A DNA stretch of 64,000 nucleotides from Dawidia soli (GCF_018598185.1 NZ_JAHESC010000033.1:1-64000), one strand, 5' to 3'. Shown: positions 17,371 through 26,215, counted from the first letter of the stretch. Notes: generated from the sequence alone by a model not told the origin. Translations and numbers: made by a program.

Positions 17371-17862
17371 ATGATTATGAAAAAGCTCATTATCCTCCTC
17401 GGTATCGTCATCGGCATCACCAGCATGCTGGTGGCGTTTACCGCCTCCGCCCAGACACAACCTGAAAACGTGCACCCCATGAAATTGAATGCCGGCATCA
17501 TCACCCCGAAACTAAAGGAGTCGCGCGAGTTTTATACCCGCGTGTTGAATTTTGGCGTTACGTTCGAGAACGAGTTTTACCTGCTGCTGCACACGCCCGG
17601 CCGCCAGGCAGAAGTGGCGTTTATGTTACCCGACCACGCCTCGCAACAACCCCTTTTTCAGCCGGCCTTTGGCGGGAAAGGTATCTTCCTTACGATCGAG
17701 GTGACAGATGTCGACGCCGAGTATAAACGCATAAAAGCGTTGGGTATTCCCATTGCCATTGCGCTGCGCGATGAGCCCTGGGGCGACCGGCACTTTGCGA
17801 TCGTCGATCCCAACGGCGTTGGTATAGACCTGGTGAAGTATACACAACCTGCCGGCCAATAG
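17371..17862 (+). CDS. VOC-superfamily (glyoxalase-like) protein with signal peptide
   Basis: A 163-residue protein with an N-terminal hydrophobic export signal (MKKLIILLGIVIGITSMLVAFTASAQ) ending in an AQ cleavage site, then one VOC domain (LNAGIITPKLKESREFYTRVLNFGVTFENEFYLLL... DPNGVGIDLVKY). VOC enzymes use paired beta-alpha-beta-beta-beta modules to bind a divalent metal; possible ligands here are the final DPNGVGIDL region and acidic residues. Most members are cytosolic, so export to the periplasm is unusual. The substrate is unknown. An alternative start at 17377 drops two residues. Confidence 0.8.
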   Translation: MIMKKLIILLGIVIGITSMLVAFTASAQTQPENVHPMKLNAGIITPKLKESREFYTRVLNFGVTFENEFYLLLHTPGRQAEVAFMLPDHASQQPLFQPAFGGKGIFLTIEVTDVDAEYKRIKALGIPIAIALRDEPWGDRHFAIVDPNGVGIDLVKYTQPAGQ

Positions 17863-17938
17863 GGCCGACCGGTAAGTGATACCCGCGTGCTTGGACATGT
17901 CGGTAATAGCCGTTAGCTTTCCGCTTTCACCGATCACC

Positions 17939-18403
17939 ATGCACGAAGCCATCATCCGCGACTTTTATGCCGCCTTCCACCGGAAGGACTATGCCGCCAT
18001 GCAGGCGCTGTACCACCCGCAGGCGACCTTCTACGATCCCGTTTTTCAACAGCTCGACGCCACGGAGGTAAAGGCCATGTGGCAGATGTTGTTGACATCC
18101 TCGCGCGACCTGGCGGTAGAAGCTCACACCCTGCAAGCTTCCGGTGACCGGGGCAGCTGCACCTGGGAGGCACGCTATACCTTTTCCAAAACCGGACGTC
18201 CCGTGCACAACATCGTGCACGCTACATTTGAATTCCGCGACGGCAGGATCTACCGGCATACAGACCGCTTTGGCTTTTGGCGATGGTCGCGCCAGGCCCT
18301 GGGCACTGCCGGGTGGTTACTGGGGTGGAGCCCGATGCTGCGTAACAAAGTCCGCCAGACGGCCCGGCGCGGACTGGACGCCTTCCTGGCCGGCAAACGC
18401 TGA
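17939..18403 (+). CDS. NTF2-like (SnoaL/limonene-epoxide-hydrolase fold) protein
   Basis: About 154 residues from the ATG that opens MHEAIIRDFYAAFHRKDYAAMQALYHPQATFYDPVF, a typical SnoaL-like start with the Asp/His pocket. A longer in-frame start at 17876 adds 21 residues without similarity and lies close to the previous gene. The conserved region ends by about residue 110 (FEFRDGRIYRHTDRFGFWRW); a basic tail follows. A small-molecule hydrolase/isomerase or binding function is likely; the substrate is unknown. Confidence 0.8.
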   Translation: MHEAIIRDFYAAFHRKDYAAMQALYHPQATFYDPVFQQLDATEVKAMWQMLLTSSRDLAVEAHTLQASGDRGSCTWEARYTFSKTGRPVHNIVHATFEFRDGRIYRHTDRFGFWRWSRQALGTAGWLLGWSPMLRNKVRQTARRGLDAFLAGKR

Positions 18404-18506
18404 AGCCCCCACGGAAAAGCACCATTCTTTCCCCACATCGTGTTAAAAACTTGTTACCCCGGCAGCATACATAAATTGGTTTGCCGATAAGCTGTACCTT
18501 TGTGCT

Positions 18507-19079
18507 GTGAGCTTAGAGGAAAAAATTGCTGCTGTAGAGGGTGTGTTTGAAAAGCTGGACCAGGAAATCGCTGCCTTTCAGGCCTGGTCGGGACTGCATT
18601 GTGCCTGGGGATGCGGCAAGTGCTGTTATAAGGCCGACATCGAGGCCACACCCCTGGAATTCCTGCCCTTTGCTCACTATCTCTACCAGCAAAACCTGGC
18701 ACATGATTGGTATGATAAACTACGCGACCGCGATACGTCGCTCTGCGTGGTCCTGAATCCCACACAGGCGGGGGCCGGGCTGTGCTCGGAATACAAACAT
18801 CGCGGACTTATCTGCAGGCTGTTTGGCTACTCGGCCCGGACCAACAAGTACGGACGAAAAGAGCTCGTCACCTGTCAGGTTATTAAAACAGAACAGGCCG
18901 TGCCATACGAGGCGGCACAGCAACGGGTAGGCGAGGAGGGAGGCCTGCCGGTCATGAACCAATACTACATGCAGTTACACGGTATTGATTTCGAGTTGAC
19001 ACGCGAATTTTTCCCGATAAACGAAGCCATAAAGAGGGCAATTGAGGTTATATTGCATTACTATGCGTACAGGGAATAA
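18507..19079 (+). CDS. YkgJ-family cysteine-cluster protein
   Basis: A 190-residue cytosolic protein of the YkgJ (zinc/iron-chelating, formerly UPF0153) type. Cysteines in HCAWGCGKCCYKADIE (a CxxxCxxCC arrangement), in AGLCSEYKHRGLICRLFG and in VTCQVIK form the cluster that binds zinc or iron-sulfur in this family. Start is GTG at 18507. Its 3' end overlaps the start of the next gene by 17 bases, so both are probably co-transcribed. The biochemical role of the family is not settled. Confidence 0.85.
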   Translation: MSLEEKIAAVEGVFEKLDQEIAAFQAWSGLHCAWGCGKCCYKADIEATPLEFLPFAHYLYQQNLAHDWYDKLRDRDTSLCVVLNPTQAGAGLCSEYKHRGLICRLFGYSARTNKYGRKELVTCQVIKTEQAVPYEAAQQRVGEEGGLPVMNQYYMQLHGIDFELTREFFPINEAIKRAIEVILHYYAYRE

Positions 19080-19638
19080 AGCATTGGCCGTAGGATTTTT
19101 AGGAGCCGTATTGCTTGTCATGACGGCGGCCGGCGCCCATGCGCAGGGAGACTCGGCCCGTACCAGGCCGTTCGACCGCTACTGGACGCGCTCACGCATT
19201 GTGCCTAAGATCGGCGTCGGTGCCCAGGACCGGGCTTTTTTCGAAGCCGGCCTGCAGTGGCAGAGCATCTACAAGCACCCCCTCACACTGTTTTCCAAAG
19301 GAGCGTATTGCACCGTCGATGTCTTCGTGGACGATAAGAACCTGCTGCTCGGCCCCAAGCTGGGCTATGAGTTTACCGCGGGCATCATCGGCACGGCGGT
19401 GGACCTGACGTATTTCATCGATCACAACTACGATGCCGAAGGCAGCAACCGCCGCTCCCTGGTGGCGACACCAAAGATCGGGTTGACCATCCTGGGCTTT
19501 GCCGACCTGTTCTACGGCTACCAGATCCCCCTGTCCAACGACGAGATCACCTCCCTCTACCGCAACCGTTTCTCGTTGGTATTCAACCTGAACCGCGATT
19601 ATTTTAACCTGAAGGGTGCCCCGCGCCGGGTACGCTGA
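19063..19638 (+). CDS. Putative secreted outer-membrane protein
   Basis: 191 residues with a clear signal peptide (ALAVGFLGAVLLVMTAAGAHAQ) and a mature part with alternating hydrophobic/polar strands (IGVGAQDRAFFEAGLQW, LLLGPKLGYEFTAGIIGTAVDLTYF) ending in a strand that closes with F-type residues, as in small Bacteroidota beta-barrels. I recognise no named family. The start chosen (MRTGNKALA) overlaps the YkgJ gene by 17 bases; a further upstream ATG at 19042 is possible. Confidence 0.7.
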   Translation: MRTGNKALAVGFLGAVLLVMTAAGAHAQGDSARTRPFDRYWTRSRIVPKIGVGAQDRAFFEAGLQWQSIYKHPLTLFSKGAYCTVDVFVDDKNLLLGPKLGYEFTAGIIGTAVDLTYFIDHNYDAEGSNRRSLVATPKIGLTILGFADLFYGYQIPLSNDEITSLYRNRFSLVFNLNRDYFNLKGAPRRVR

Positions 19639-19662
19639 TTTTCCATACCAGACTCAAACGTT

Positions 19663-20211
19663 ATGAAACGACTACTATTTTCAGCCATGGCCCTCGCCGG
19701 TGTACTGGCAGTGACGGCTATGACCCTGATCGATCGCCCCCAACCGGCCGAAAGCGGAGTGCAATGGCTGACGCTGGAAGAAGCGATGAAAAAAGCAGAG
19801 AAGGAAAAACGCCCCATCTTTATCGACGTCTATACCGATTGGTGCGGATGGTGTAAGGTGATGGACCGCGAGACCTTTAGCGACCCCACGGTAGCCCAGC
19901 TACTGAATGAAAAATTCTACCCTGTAAAATTTAACGGCGAACAGAAGGAGGATGTCGTCTTTAAAGGCAATACCTACAAGTATGTGACCAGTGGCCGCAG
20001 CGGCTATCACGAACTGGCGGCGGCCATGCTGAACAACCAGCTCAGCTACCCTACGGTGGTATTCCTCGACGAGGATTTTAACATGATCCAGCCCGTGGCA
20101 GGCTATCGCAAAGCCCCTGAATTTCACATGATTGCCCAATTCATAGGCGAAGGTCATTTTAAAACGATGAAATGGAATGACTGGCAGAAAAGCTACCAGT
20201 CGCCATATTAA
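19663..20211 (+). CDS. Thioredoxin-fold protein, exported
   Basis: A 182-residue thioredoxin-like protein with an N-terminal membrane/signal segment (LLFSAMALAGVLAVTAMTL) and an active site C61-G-W-C64 (YTDWCGWCKVMDRETF), typical of DUF255/thioredoxin_7 proteins. The following FYPVKFNGEQ and SYPTVVFLDEDFN complete the fold with the cis-proline at SYPTV. Acting in the periplasm it would reduce or isomerise disulfides; its partner is unknown. It lies 24 bases after the barrel gene and ends at a strong terminator. Confidence 0.88.
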   Translation: MKRLLFSAMALAGVLAVTAMTLIDRPQPAESGVQWLTLEEAMKKAEKEKRPIFIDVYTDWCGWCKVMDRETFSDPTVAQLLNEKFYPVKFNGEQKEDVVFKGNTYKYVTSGRSGYHELAAAMLNNQLSYPTVVFLDEDFNMIQPVAGYRKAPEFHMIAQFIGEGHFKTMKWNDWQKSYQSPY

Positions 20212-20234
20212 AAAGACAACGAACAAAGGCTAAA

Positions 20235-20272
20235 TAAAAAAGCCTTGGTGCGATGGCATCAAGGCTTTTTCT
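20235..20272. terminator. Bidirectional intrinsic terminator
   Basis: AAAAAGCCTTGgTGC pairs with GCAtCAAGGCTTTTT around a GATG loop, with A- and T-runs on both sides. It serves the thioredoxin gene on the plus strand and the small membrane-protein gene on the minus strand. Confidence 0.9.
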
Positions 20273-20292
20273 TTATAGCGATTGATGTGCGA

Positions 20293-20421
20293 TCAGTCTT
20301 TCTTCTCTTCCTTTTTGGTTTTCAGGAAATCGACGTAGCCCAGCGCCGTGGCAAAGCCTACCAGCACGGCTACAATAGCGATGAAAATGTTTGCTCCGTC
20401 TCCAATAAACTGTTGAAACAT
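20293..20421 (-). CDS. 42-residue single-helix membrane protein
   Basis: The minus strand from ATG at 20421 to TGA at 20293 encodes 42 residues. They begin MFQQFIGDG, continue with a 20-residue hydrophobic helix (ANIFIAIVAVLVGFATALGY) and end in a very charged tail (KTKKEEKKD). A TACCTTTG -7 box stands 25 bases upstream and a bidirectional terminator begins 21 bases past the stop, so this looks like a complete transcription unit. It may be a small regulatory or assembly subunit of a membrane complex. I do not recognise the family. Confidence 0.6.
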   Translation of the reverse strand: MFQQFIGDGANIFIAIVAVLVGFATALGYVDFLKTKKEEKKD

Positions 20422-20445
20422 GGTTGTAGTAGTTGTTTACGCAAG

Positions 20446-20476
20446 CAAAGGTATGGCATGCATGTAAACCGTAAAA
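20446..20476 (-). promoter_or_regulatory. Promoter of the small membrane-protein gene
   Basis: On the minus strand TACCTTTG (20453 to 20446) is preceded at 19 bases by TTTT, a near match to the Bacteroidota TTTG-N19-TAnnTTTG consensus. It places the RNA start about 20 bases before the 42-residue reading frame. Confidence 0.55.
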
Positions 20477-20573
20477 GGATTTATCATTAAAAAAACTGTA
20501 AAATTTCGCTGTTTTGGTACTTCCTTGTTACCTGCCGCATGCAATCGTTTCCTTCGCAACGGTTGCGCCGTAC

Positions 20574-21725
20574 TTATTTCAACATCTTCTTTCGTAAAAA
20601 TAGGTTCAACCCACCCAGTACCGTCAGAACACCTAAAATGATCAGCACGACGACTAATTGCGTGCTGCGCAGCTCCAGGCGGGTGATCTCATCCTGCGAC
20701 TTCAGCAGGTCGAGCTCTTTTTCTTTCTCCTGAAAGTCTATCAACATTTCCATCTGCGCGATCTTGCGGCTGCTCTCTTCACCGTAGATCTTCTCGCGGG
20801 CTTCATCATACTTCACATACGCATCGTATGCTTCCTTCCATTTGCCCTGGTTGCTGTAGTTTTCAGAGGTGTTCTTGTAAATCGACGGTAGGTACGAGAA
20901 AGCTTGCAGCTCTTCGCAAAGCCTCGCGGCCTCGTCCAGGTACACTTGCGCAGGCTTGGGTTGTTTGGCTTTGGTATAGGTGATCCCCAGGTTGATGAGA
21001 ATGTTCAGCGCGCCCAGCATATTGTTGTTCTTGCGTTCGATCTGAAGCGCCTTCTCATAATTCTCCACCGCCCGTTGGTAGTTGTTCTGGCGGAAATAGA
21101 GGTTGCCGATATTGGTGAGCGGGTCGGCGTATGCCTGACCTTTCTTTTCACTGAGCTGGTACGCCTGCGAGAAATAGTCCATCGCTTTTTCATAAAGCTG
21201 GATCTCGCTGTGCAGGTTGCCCAGGTTGTTCATGGAGCCGATGATCTTGTCTTCGTCTTTGAGCTCGATAAAAAGTTTGTAGGACTCCTGCAGGTACTTC
21301 ATGGCCTGGCCGTAATCCTTTTTCATCGAGTAGATCGTGGCGATGTTGTTGCGCGTGGTGGCAATGCCCTCTTTATTCTGCAGGGCCTCGTAGAGGTGCA
21401 GCGAGGTAAGGTAATACTCCAGGGCCTTGTCCAGGGCACCCTGGGTTTTGTAGGCCACGCCCAGGTTGTTATAGGCCGCTGCCAGGCCCTTGCGGTCGTT
21501 GATCTCCGTGGCCAGGTTCAGGGCCTCGCGGGCAAAACCCACAGCCTTCACGGGGTTGTTTTGCACGTGCGCGCGGAACAGCTCATTCAGCGTTTTTACT
21601 TTAACCTCGTTGCGGGGTACGGTATCTAAAATGGCCTGGAGGCTGTCGGGGCCTGCGGCGAACACAGGAGCAGACAAAAACATACAGGTAACGGCAACAA
21701 AGGCCAGCAATATCTTGTGGAGCAT
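20574..21725 (-). CDS. TPR-repeat protein with C-terminal membrane helix
   Basis: A 383-residue protein: signal peptide (residues 1-23, ending PVFAAG), about seven TPR units (residues 40-310; for example AAAYNNLGVAYKTQGALDKALEYY and SMNNLGNLHSEIQLYEKAMDYF), a coiled region, then one helix at about 357-378 (STQLVVVLIILGVLTVLGGLNLF) and a short KKMLK cytoplasmic end. This is the sensor half of Bacteroidota TPR-type histidine kinases or LuxR-type regulators, but the output domain is missing. It may pair with a separate kinase or act only in protein-protein contact. Confidence 0.82.
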   Translation of the reverse strand: MLHKILLAFVAVTCMFLSAPVFAAGPDSLQAILDTVPRNEVKVKTLNELFRAHVQNNPVKAVGFAREALNLATEINDRKGLAAAYNNLGVAYKTQGALDKALEYYLTSLHLYEALQNKEGIATTRNNIATIYSMKKDYGQAMKYLQESYKLFIELKDEDKIIGSMNNLGNLHSEIQLYEKAMDYFSQAYQLSEKKGQAYADPLTNIGNLYFRQNNYQRAVENYEKALQIERKNNNMLGALNILINLGITYTKAKQPKPAQVYLDEAARLCEELQAFSYLPSIYKNTSENYSNQGKWKEAYDAYVKYDEAREKIYGEESSRKIAQMEMLIDFQEKEKELDLLKSQDEITRLELRSTQLVVVLIILGVLTVLGGLNLFLRKKMLK

Positions 21726-21818
21726 AGGCAGTAAAATACGGCGTTAAAAGTAATAAATATTTGGGAGTGGTTATAAGCGTCATTTTCACGATCTTCGGCC
21801 GTATACATAAAACCCAAG

Positions 21819-22439
21819 ATGATGAATTGCCGCATAATCTTCCTGATCTGCCTGTTATTAGCCTCCGCGGGCGTGGCCCGGAGCCAATCCGCCGACGAGG
21901 CGGCCATCCGGCGTGTCGTTACACAGCTGTTCACCGGTATGGAAAAAGGCGACAGCGCCATGGTGCATGCCGCCTTTACACCCACGGTAACGATGGCGAC
22001 CGTCTACCGCGATAAGACCGATGCTCCCACACTCCGCCGCGAGTCGTCCCTCGATGAATTCCTGAAAGCGGTAGGCACCCCGCATCCGCAAATATGGTAC
22101 GAAGAGATCTGGAACGTGAAGGTCCAGATAGACGGCGATTTTGCCCAGGCCTGGTGTGATTACGCCTTTTATGTCGGTGATACCTTTAGCCACTGCGGCG
22201 TAGATGCATTCCAGCTGTTTCGCGACAAGCAAGGGGCCTGGAAGATCTTTCACCTGGCTGACACCCGGCGCAAGACCGGCTGTAACATTCCCAAAGAGAT
22301 CGAGCGCAAGCACATCCGGGGTCACATTGACTACGGTATAAAAAGATCCTACGACCTTGGTTCGACGCCGGCGGAAAGCCTGCCGTCGCCCGGATCGTTT
22401 GGTTACAGGCGTTGGAACGGCGGTCGCATAGGCTGGTAA
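21819..22439 (+). CDS. Exported NTF2-like protein
   Basis: A 206-residue protein with signal peptide (CRIIFLICLLLASAGVARSQ) and an NTF2/SnoaL-like domain (ADEAAIRRVVTQLFTGMEKGDSAMVHAAF; later GDFAQAWCDYAFYVGDTFSHCGVDAFQLFRD). Similar exported proteins of unknown function are common in Bacteroidota. It is transcribed divergently from the TPR gene with a 93-base gap. The C-terminal 50 residues are basic and show no domain. Confidence 0.78.
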   Translation: MMNCRIIFLICLLLASAGVARSQSADEAAIRRVVTQLFTGMEKGDSAMVHAAFTPTVTMATVYRDKTDAPTLRRESSLDEFLKAVGTPHPQIWYEEIWNVKVQIDGDFAQAWCDYAFYVGDTFSHCGVDAFQLFRDKQGAWKIFHLADTRRKTGCNIPKEIERKHIRGHIDYGIKRSYDLGSTPAESLPSPGSFGYRRWNGGRIGW

Positions 22440-22454
22440 AGCCGGCGTCAGTAT

Positions 22455-23330
22455 CTAAAAGATCAGCGGCACACCCAGGGATACCTGCAGCGTCTGATTA
22501 CGCGCGTTGGAGTAGCGATCGTACACGCTGATAAAACCACGGCTATACCGCACGTCGATGACAAGATGCTGAATAAGTGCCACGCCGCCGCCGATCTGTG
22601 CGCCGACGTCGTATCGGCTATTGACATACAGGTCGCGTCCATTGTTGGAAAACGTGGCATCTTCGAACTTCACCGAGCCGCGACGTGCAAAACTCGCTTC
22701 GCTGTAACTTTGACCGGAGCCATTGGATAGGTCGGTATTGTTGTTCCGGGTATAGCTAACATAACCTGCATCAGAACGCACCTGGCCGCCAATGCCCATG
22801 CTGACCACGGGCCCCGCCACGACAAAGAATGTCGCTATCGTACTCTTGGAAGGGAAGTTGTACCGTGCCAGAACCGGCAGCTCCAGGTACTCTAGCGTCA
22901 CTTTACCGTCGCCCCATGATCGGGAACCCCGCTCGACGCCCGATCCGACCACGGTTGTCATGGCACTGACGGAGTAGCGGGTTTGTGCTCCCTTTCGGAT
23001 ATAGCTAAGCTCCGGCTGTAAAGAGAAACGTTCCGAAAACGCAATGTTGACAGCCACGCCGATCGTAAAACCTGTTTTGACCTCTGTGCGCTGTCCGGGC
23101 ACTTCCCGGTGAGCTACGTCGTCAGGCAAACCGTCGGGTGGCAAAGTGCCCGGTGCTACCCAGGAAGGCCAGTGAATGGGTTCTAAAACCGGGTTATCAA
23201 AGACACCCGCATGATTTGTAATGGTCGACAATGTCACCCCCATTTTAGGTTGTACAAAAACATGTTGGGCAAGGGCAGAAACGCTTGTCCCGATAACGAA
23301 CAGGCCAACAAGAGTAGAAACGCGTAGCAT
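22455..23330 (-). CDS. PorT-like outer-membrane beta-barrel protein
   Basis: A 291-residue outer-membrane protein with signal peptide (STLVGLFVIGTSVSALAQ) and the features of PorT/outer-membrane beta-barrel domain 2 proteins: an N-terminal VQPKMGVTLSTI strand, EVKTGFTIGVAVNIAFSERFSLQPELSYIRKGA in the middle and a closing strand ending in F (QTLQVSLGVPLIF). Eight or more antiparallel strands are expected. The function is unknown. It is convergent with the NTF2-like gene (15 bases). Confidence 0.85.
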   Translation of the reverse strand: MLRVSTLVGLFVIGTSVSALAQHVFVQPKMGVTLSTITNHAGVFDNPVLEPIHWPSWVAPGTLPPDGLPDDVAHREVPGQRTEVKTGFTIGVAVNIAFSERFSLQPELSYIRKGAQTRYSVSAMTTVVGSGVERGSRSWGDGKVTLEYLELPVLARYNFPSKSTIATFFVVAGPVVSMGIGGQVRSDAGYVSYTRNNNTDLSNGSGQSYSEASFARRGSVKFEDATFSNNGRDLYVNSRYDVGAQIGGGVALIQHLVIDVRYSRGFISVYDRYSNARNQTLQVSLGVPLIF

Positions 23331-23495
23331 GGTAGGTTTAATAACAAGTGCAGTATACTATATTCAGGCTACATGTTTTAGCAATAATATGATTATTATT
23401 TGACGGTATTGTTTTATTCGCTCTCACGCTCACACCCACACTACCTTCTAAGCGGGTATGGCTTTTTAAGTAGATTTCCCCAAAAGAACATCTTC

Positions 23496-24566
23496 ATGCC
23501 GCTACTGGAATTCACGGACCGCGGGATCTACTGCCCACCCGCCGGCGTCTACCTCGACCCCTGGAAGCCGGTGGACCGGGCGCTGATCACCCACGGCCAT
23601 GCCGACCACGCCCGATGGGGGCATGCGCACTATCTGTGCACCGAGGCCGCTGCGCCGGTGATACGCTACCGCCTGCGCCTGGAAAACAACCTGCAGACGG
23701 TGCGTTATGGAGAATCCCTGCTGATCAACGGCGTACAGTTTACATTTCATCCGGCCGGCCACATTCCCGGCTCGGCACAGATCCGCGTCGAGCATCAGGG
23801 CGAGGTGTGGGTCTTTACCGGCGACTACAAGCTCGAAGACGATGGCGTGTCCGAGCCTTTCGAACTGGTGCGGTGTCATACGTTCATTACCGAGTCAACG
23901 TTTGGGCTGCCCGTGTATCGGTGGAAACCGCAGCAGGCCATTATGGAGGATATCAACGCGTGGTGGCGGCAAAACCGGGCCGAGGGTAAAGTATCCGTCA
24001 TTGCCGGCTATACGCTGGGCAAGAGTCAGCGCATTCTCCGGAACATCGATACGACGATCGGAAATGTATTCCTTCACGGCGCCGTCGACAACATACTCGA
24101 AATATTCCGCGCCCAGGGCATGGCACTGCCGGCTACGCACCGCGTCACCTCGCAACACAGAAAACAGGACTTCGAAGGCGCGCTGGTGATCTGTCCGCCG
24201 TCGGCAGTAGGCTCACCGTGGATCCGCCGGTTCCTGCCGTACTCGCTGGGCATTGCTTCCGGTTGGATGAGCCTGCGCGGTGCGCGTCGCCGGCGCGGGG
24301 CAGATCGTGGCTTTGCGTTGTCCGACCACGTGGACTGGGACAGCTTAAACACTGCGGTGCGCGAGACGGGTGCCGAGCGGGTATATGTCACCCACGGCTA
24401 TACCGAGATCTATACCCAATGGCTGCGCGAGCAGGGGCTGGAGGCACATGCCGTGCAGACCCGATACGAAGGCGAGCTGAGCGAGATAGTAGAAGGAGAG
24501 GAGAAGACCCATCCCGATCCGGTCGAAGAGCAGGAGAACACTACGCCGGGAGGGACCACCGCATGA
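23496..24566 (+). CDS. Ligase-associated DNA exonuclease (metallo-beta-lactamase fold)
   Basis: A 356-residue MBL-fold nuclease of the group genetically linked to ATP-dependent DNA ligases. The zinc-binding motif TH33-G-H35-A-D37-H38 is intact, followed by HPAGHIPGSAQIRVE, FTGDYK and the C-terminal LSDHVDW. It should process 3' or 5' ends during repair. The start is the ATG at 23496; the longer frame upstream carries no similarity. Its stop overlaps the ligase start by four bases (ATGA), indicating translational coupling. Confidence 0.92.
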   Translation: MPLLEFTDRGIYCPPAGVYLDPWKPVDRALITHGHADHARWGHAHYLCTEAAAPVIRYRLRLENNLQTVRYGESLLINGVQFTFHPAGHIPGSAQIRVEHQGEVWVFTGDYKLEDDGVSEPFELVRCHTFITESTFGLPVYRWKPQQAIMEDINAWWRQNRAEGKVSVIAGYTLGKSQRILRNIDTTIGNVFLHGAVDNILEIFRAQGMALPATHRVTSQHRKQDFEGALVICPPSAVGSPWIRRFLPYSLGIASGWMSLRGARRRRGADRGFALSDHVDWDSLNTAVRETGAERVYVTHGYTEIYTQWLREQGLEAHAVQTRYEGELSEIVEGEEKTHPDPVEEQENTTPGGTTA

Positions 24567-26140
24567 AAAACTTTGCCAACCTGTTCACCGCGCTGGACCA
24601 AACCACAAAAACACTGGGCAAGATCGACGCCCTCGTGGAATACTTCCGTCAGGCTCCCGACACGGACAAGCTCTGGGCCATTGCCTTGCTCTCACACCGC
24701 CGCCCGAAGCGCACCGTAAACACCACGTTGCTGGCGACGTGGGCCTCCGCGCAGGCAGGCTTACCTCTGTGGTTGTTTGAAGAGTCCTACCACGTAGTAG
24801 GCGACCTGGCCGAAACGATCACCCTGCTGCTGCCACCCCCGCAGACGGCCTCCGACGAATCGCTGACGTATTGGATCGAGTTCATTCGGGTGCTGGCGCC
24901 GCTCACGATCGAAGAAAAACAGATCCAGATCCAGGCTGCCTGGAGCCGCCTCGATCATACCGAACGCTTCGTCTTCAACAAGCTTATTACCGGCGGTTTT
25001 CGCATGGGCGTATCCCAGCAGCTCATGGTAAAAGCGCTGGCCAAACATACCGGCACGCGCGATACCATATTGGCGCACAAGCTCATGGGCAACTGGTCGC
25101 CCGATCAGACCAGCTTCAGCCAGTTGCTGGAAGAAGAACAGCACGACATCTCGCGTCCGTATCCCTTTTACTTAGCCTATGCGTTGGAAGAAGACGTAGC
25201 CACGCTCGGGACACCGGAGGAGTGGTATGCCGAGCACAAATGGGACGGCATTCGCGGACAGATCATCGTGCGCGACCGCCAACTTTTTGTTTGGTCGCGT
25301 GGCGAAGAGCTGGTAACGGACAAGTACCCCGAGTACGCCGTCATGCTCGACCTGCTGCCCGACGGTACGGTGCTCGACGGCGAGATCTTACCCTTTCTCG
25401 ATGACCGCCCGCTGTCGTTCAACCACCTGCAAACGCGCATCGGCCGGAAGACGCTGAGCACTAAACTGCTGCGCGAAGTGCCCGTGGCCTTTGTCGCGTA
25501 CGATGTGCTGGAGTGGGAGGAAACGGACCTGCGCGAGCGGCCGATGCACGATCGTCGCACCATCCTCGAAACGATCTGCGCGCAACCCAACCCCGTGCTA
25601 CGCCTTTCAGCGCTGGTAACGTTCGACACCTGGGAAGCCCTGGCCGCCGAGCGCCGGCGGGCACGCGAGCTGGTAAGCGAAGGCATCATGCTCAAACGCA
25701 AGACGTCGCCTTACCGCACGGGCCGCCGCCGCGGCGACTGGTGGAAGTGGAAGATCGACCCGTTGACCGTAGACGCCGTGATGATCTACGCCATGCACGG
25801 CGCCGGCCGCCGAGCCAACCTCTACACCGACTATACATTTGCCGTGTGGGACCAGGGCCAGCTGGTGCCCTTCACAAAAGCCTATAGTGGCCTGACCGAC
25901 GACGAGATCCGCGCGGTAGACCGTTGGATCAAACAAAACACCCTCGAACGTTTTGGCCCCGTGCGAAGTGTCAAGCCCGAGCTGGTATTCGAGATAGCCT
26001 TCGAAGGCATCGCCAGATCCACGCGGCATAAATCGGGCATCGCGCTACGGTTTCCACGCATCCGCCGGTGGCGGCAGGACAAGCCGGCCGCGGAGGCCGA
26101 CACCCTCGACAACCTCCGCTTGCTGCTGGACGAGCGTTAA
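24563..26140 (+). CDS. ATP-dependent DNA ligase (repair type)
   Basis: A 525-residue ligase with the DNA-binding domain at about 1-190, the nucleotidyl-transferase domain with catalytic lysine K226 (AEHKWDGIRGQ, motif I), motif III-like FVAYDVLEWE, motif IV EGIMLKRKTSPY, motif V WWKWKIDP, and an OB-fold C-terminus (VRSVKPELVFEIAFEGIARS with HKSGIALRFPRIRRW, motif VI). The gene begins at the ATG overlapping the exonuclease stop by 4 bases; the frame further upstream lies inside the exonuclease gene. In many bacteria this pair is followed by a DEAD-box helicase and a phosphoesterase; here neither is present. Confidence 0.95.
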   Translation: MKNFANLFTALDQTTKTLGKIDALVEYFRQAPDTDKLWAIALLSHRRPKRTVNTTLLATWASAQAGLPLWLFEESYHVVGDLAETITLLLPPPQTASDESLTYWIEFIRVLAPLTIEEKQIQIQAAWSRLDHTERFVFNKLITGGFRMGVSQQLMVKALAKHTGTRDTILAHKLMGNWSPDQTSFSQLLEEEQHDISRPYPFYLAYALEEDVATLGTPEEWYAEHKWDGIRGQIIVRDRQLFVWSRGEELVTDKYPEYAVMLDLLPDGTVLDGEILPFLDDRPLSFNHLQTRIGRKTLSTKLLREVPVAFVAYDVLEWEETDLRERPMHDRRTILETICAQPNPVLRLSALVTFDTWEALAAERRRARELVSEGIMLKRKTSPYRTGRRRGDWWKWKIDPLTVDAVMIYAMHGAGRRANLYTDYTFAVWDQGQLVPFTKAYSGLTDDEIRAVDRWIKQNTLERFGPVRSVKPELVFEIAFEGIARSTRHKSGIALRFPRIRRWRQDKPAAEADTLDNLRLLLDER

Positions 26141-26215
26141 TTGCCGTTCACACCGATCACACTGTATTTCGGTGGCCACAAGGATTAAATTAGGACTCAT
26201 CAACGTTATAAAACC

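Noticed and set aside
24218-24562. N-terminal extension of the DNA ligase
   Set aside because: It overlaps the exonuclease gene in another frame, and the ligase family starts at the ATG at 24563.
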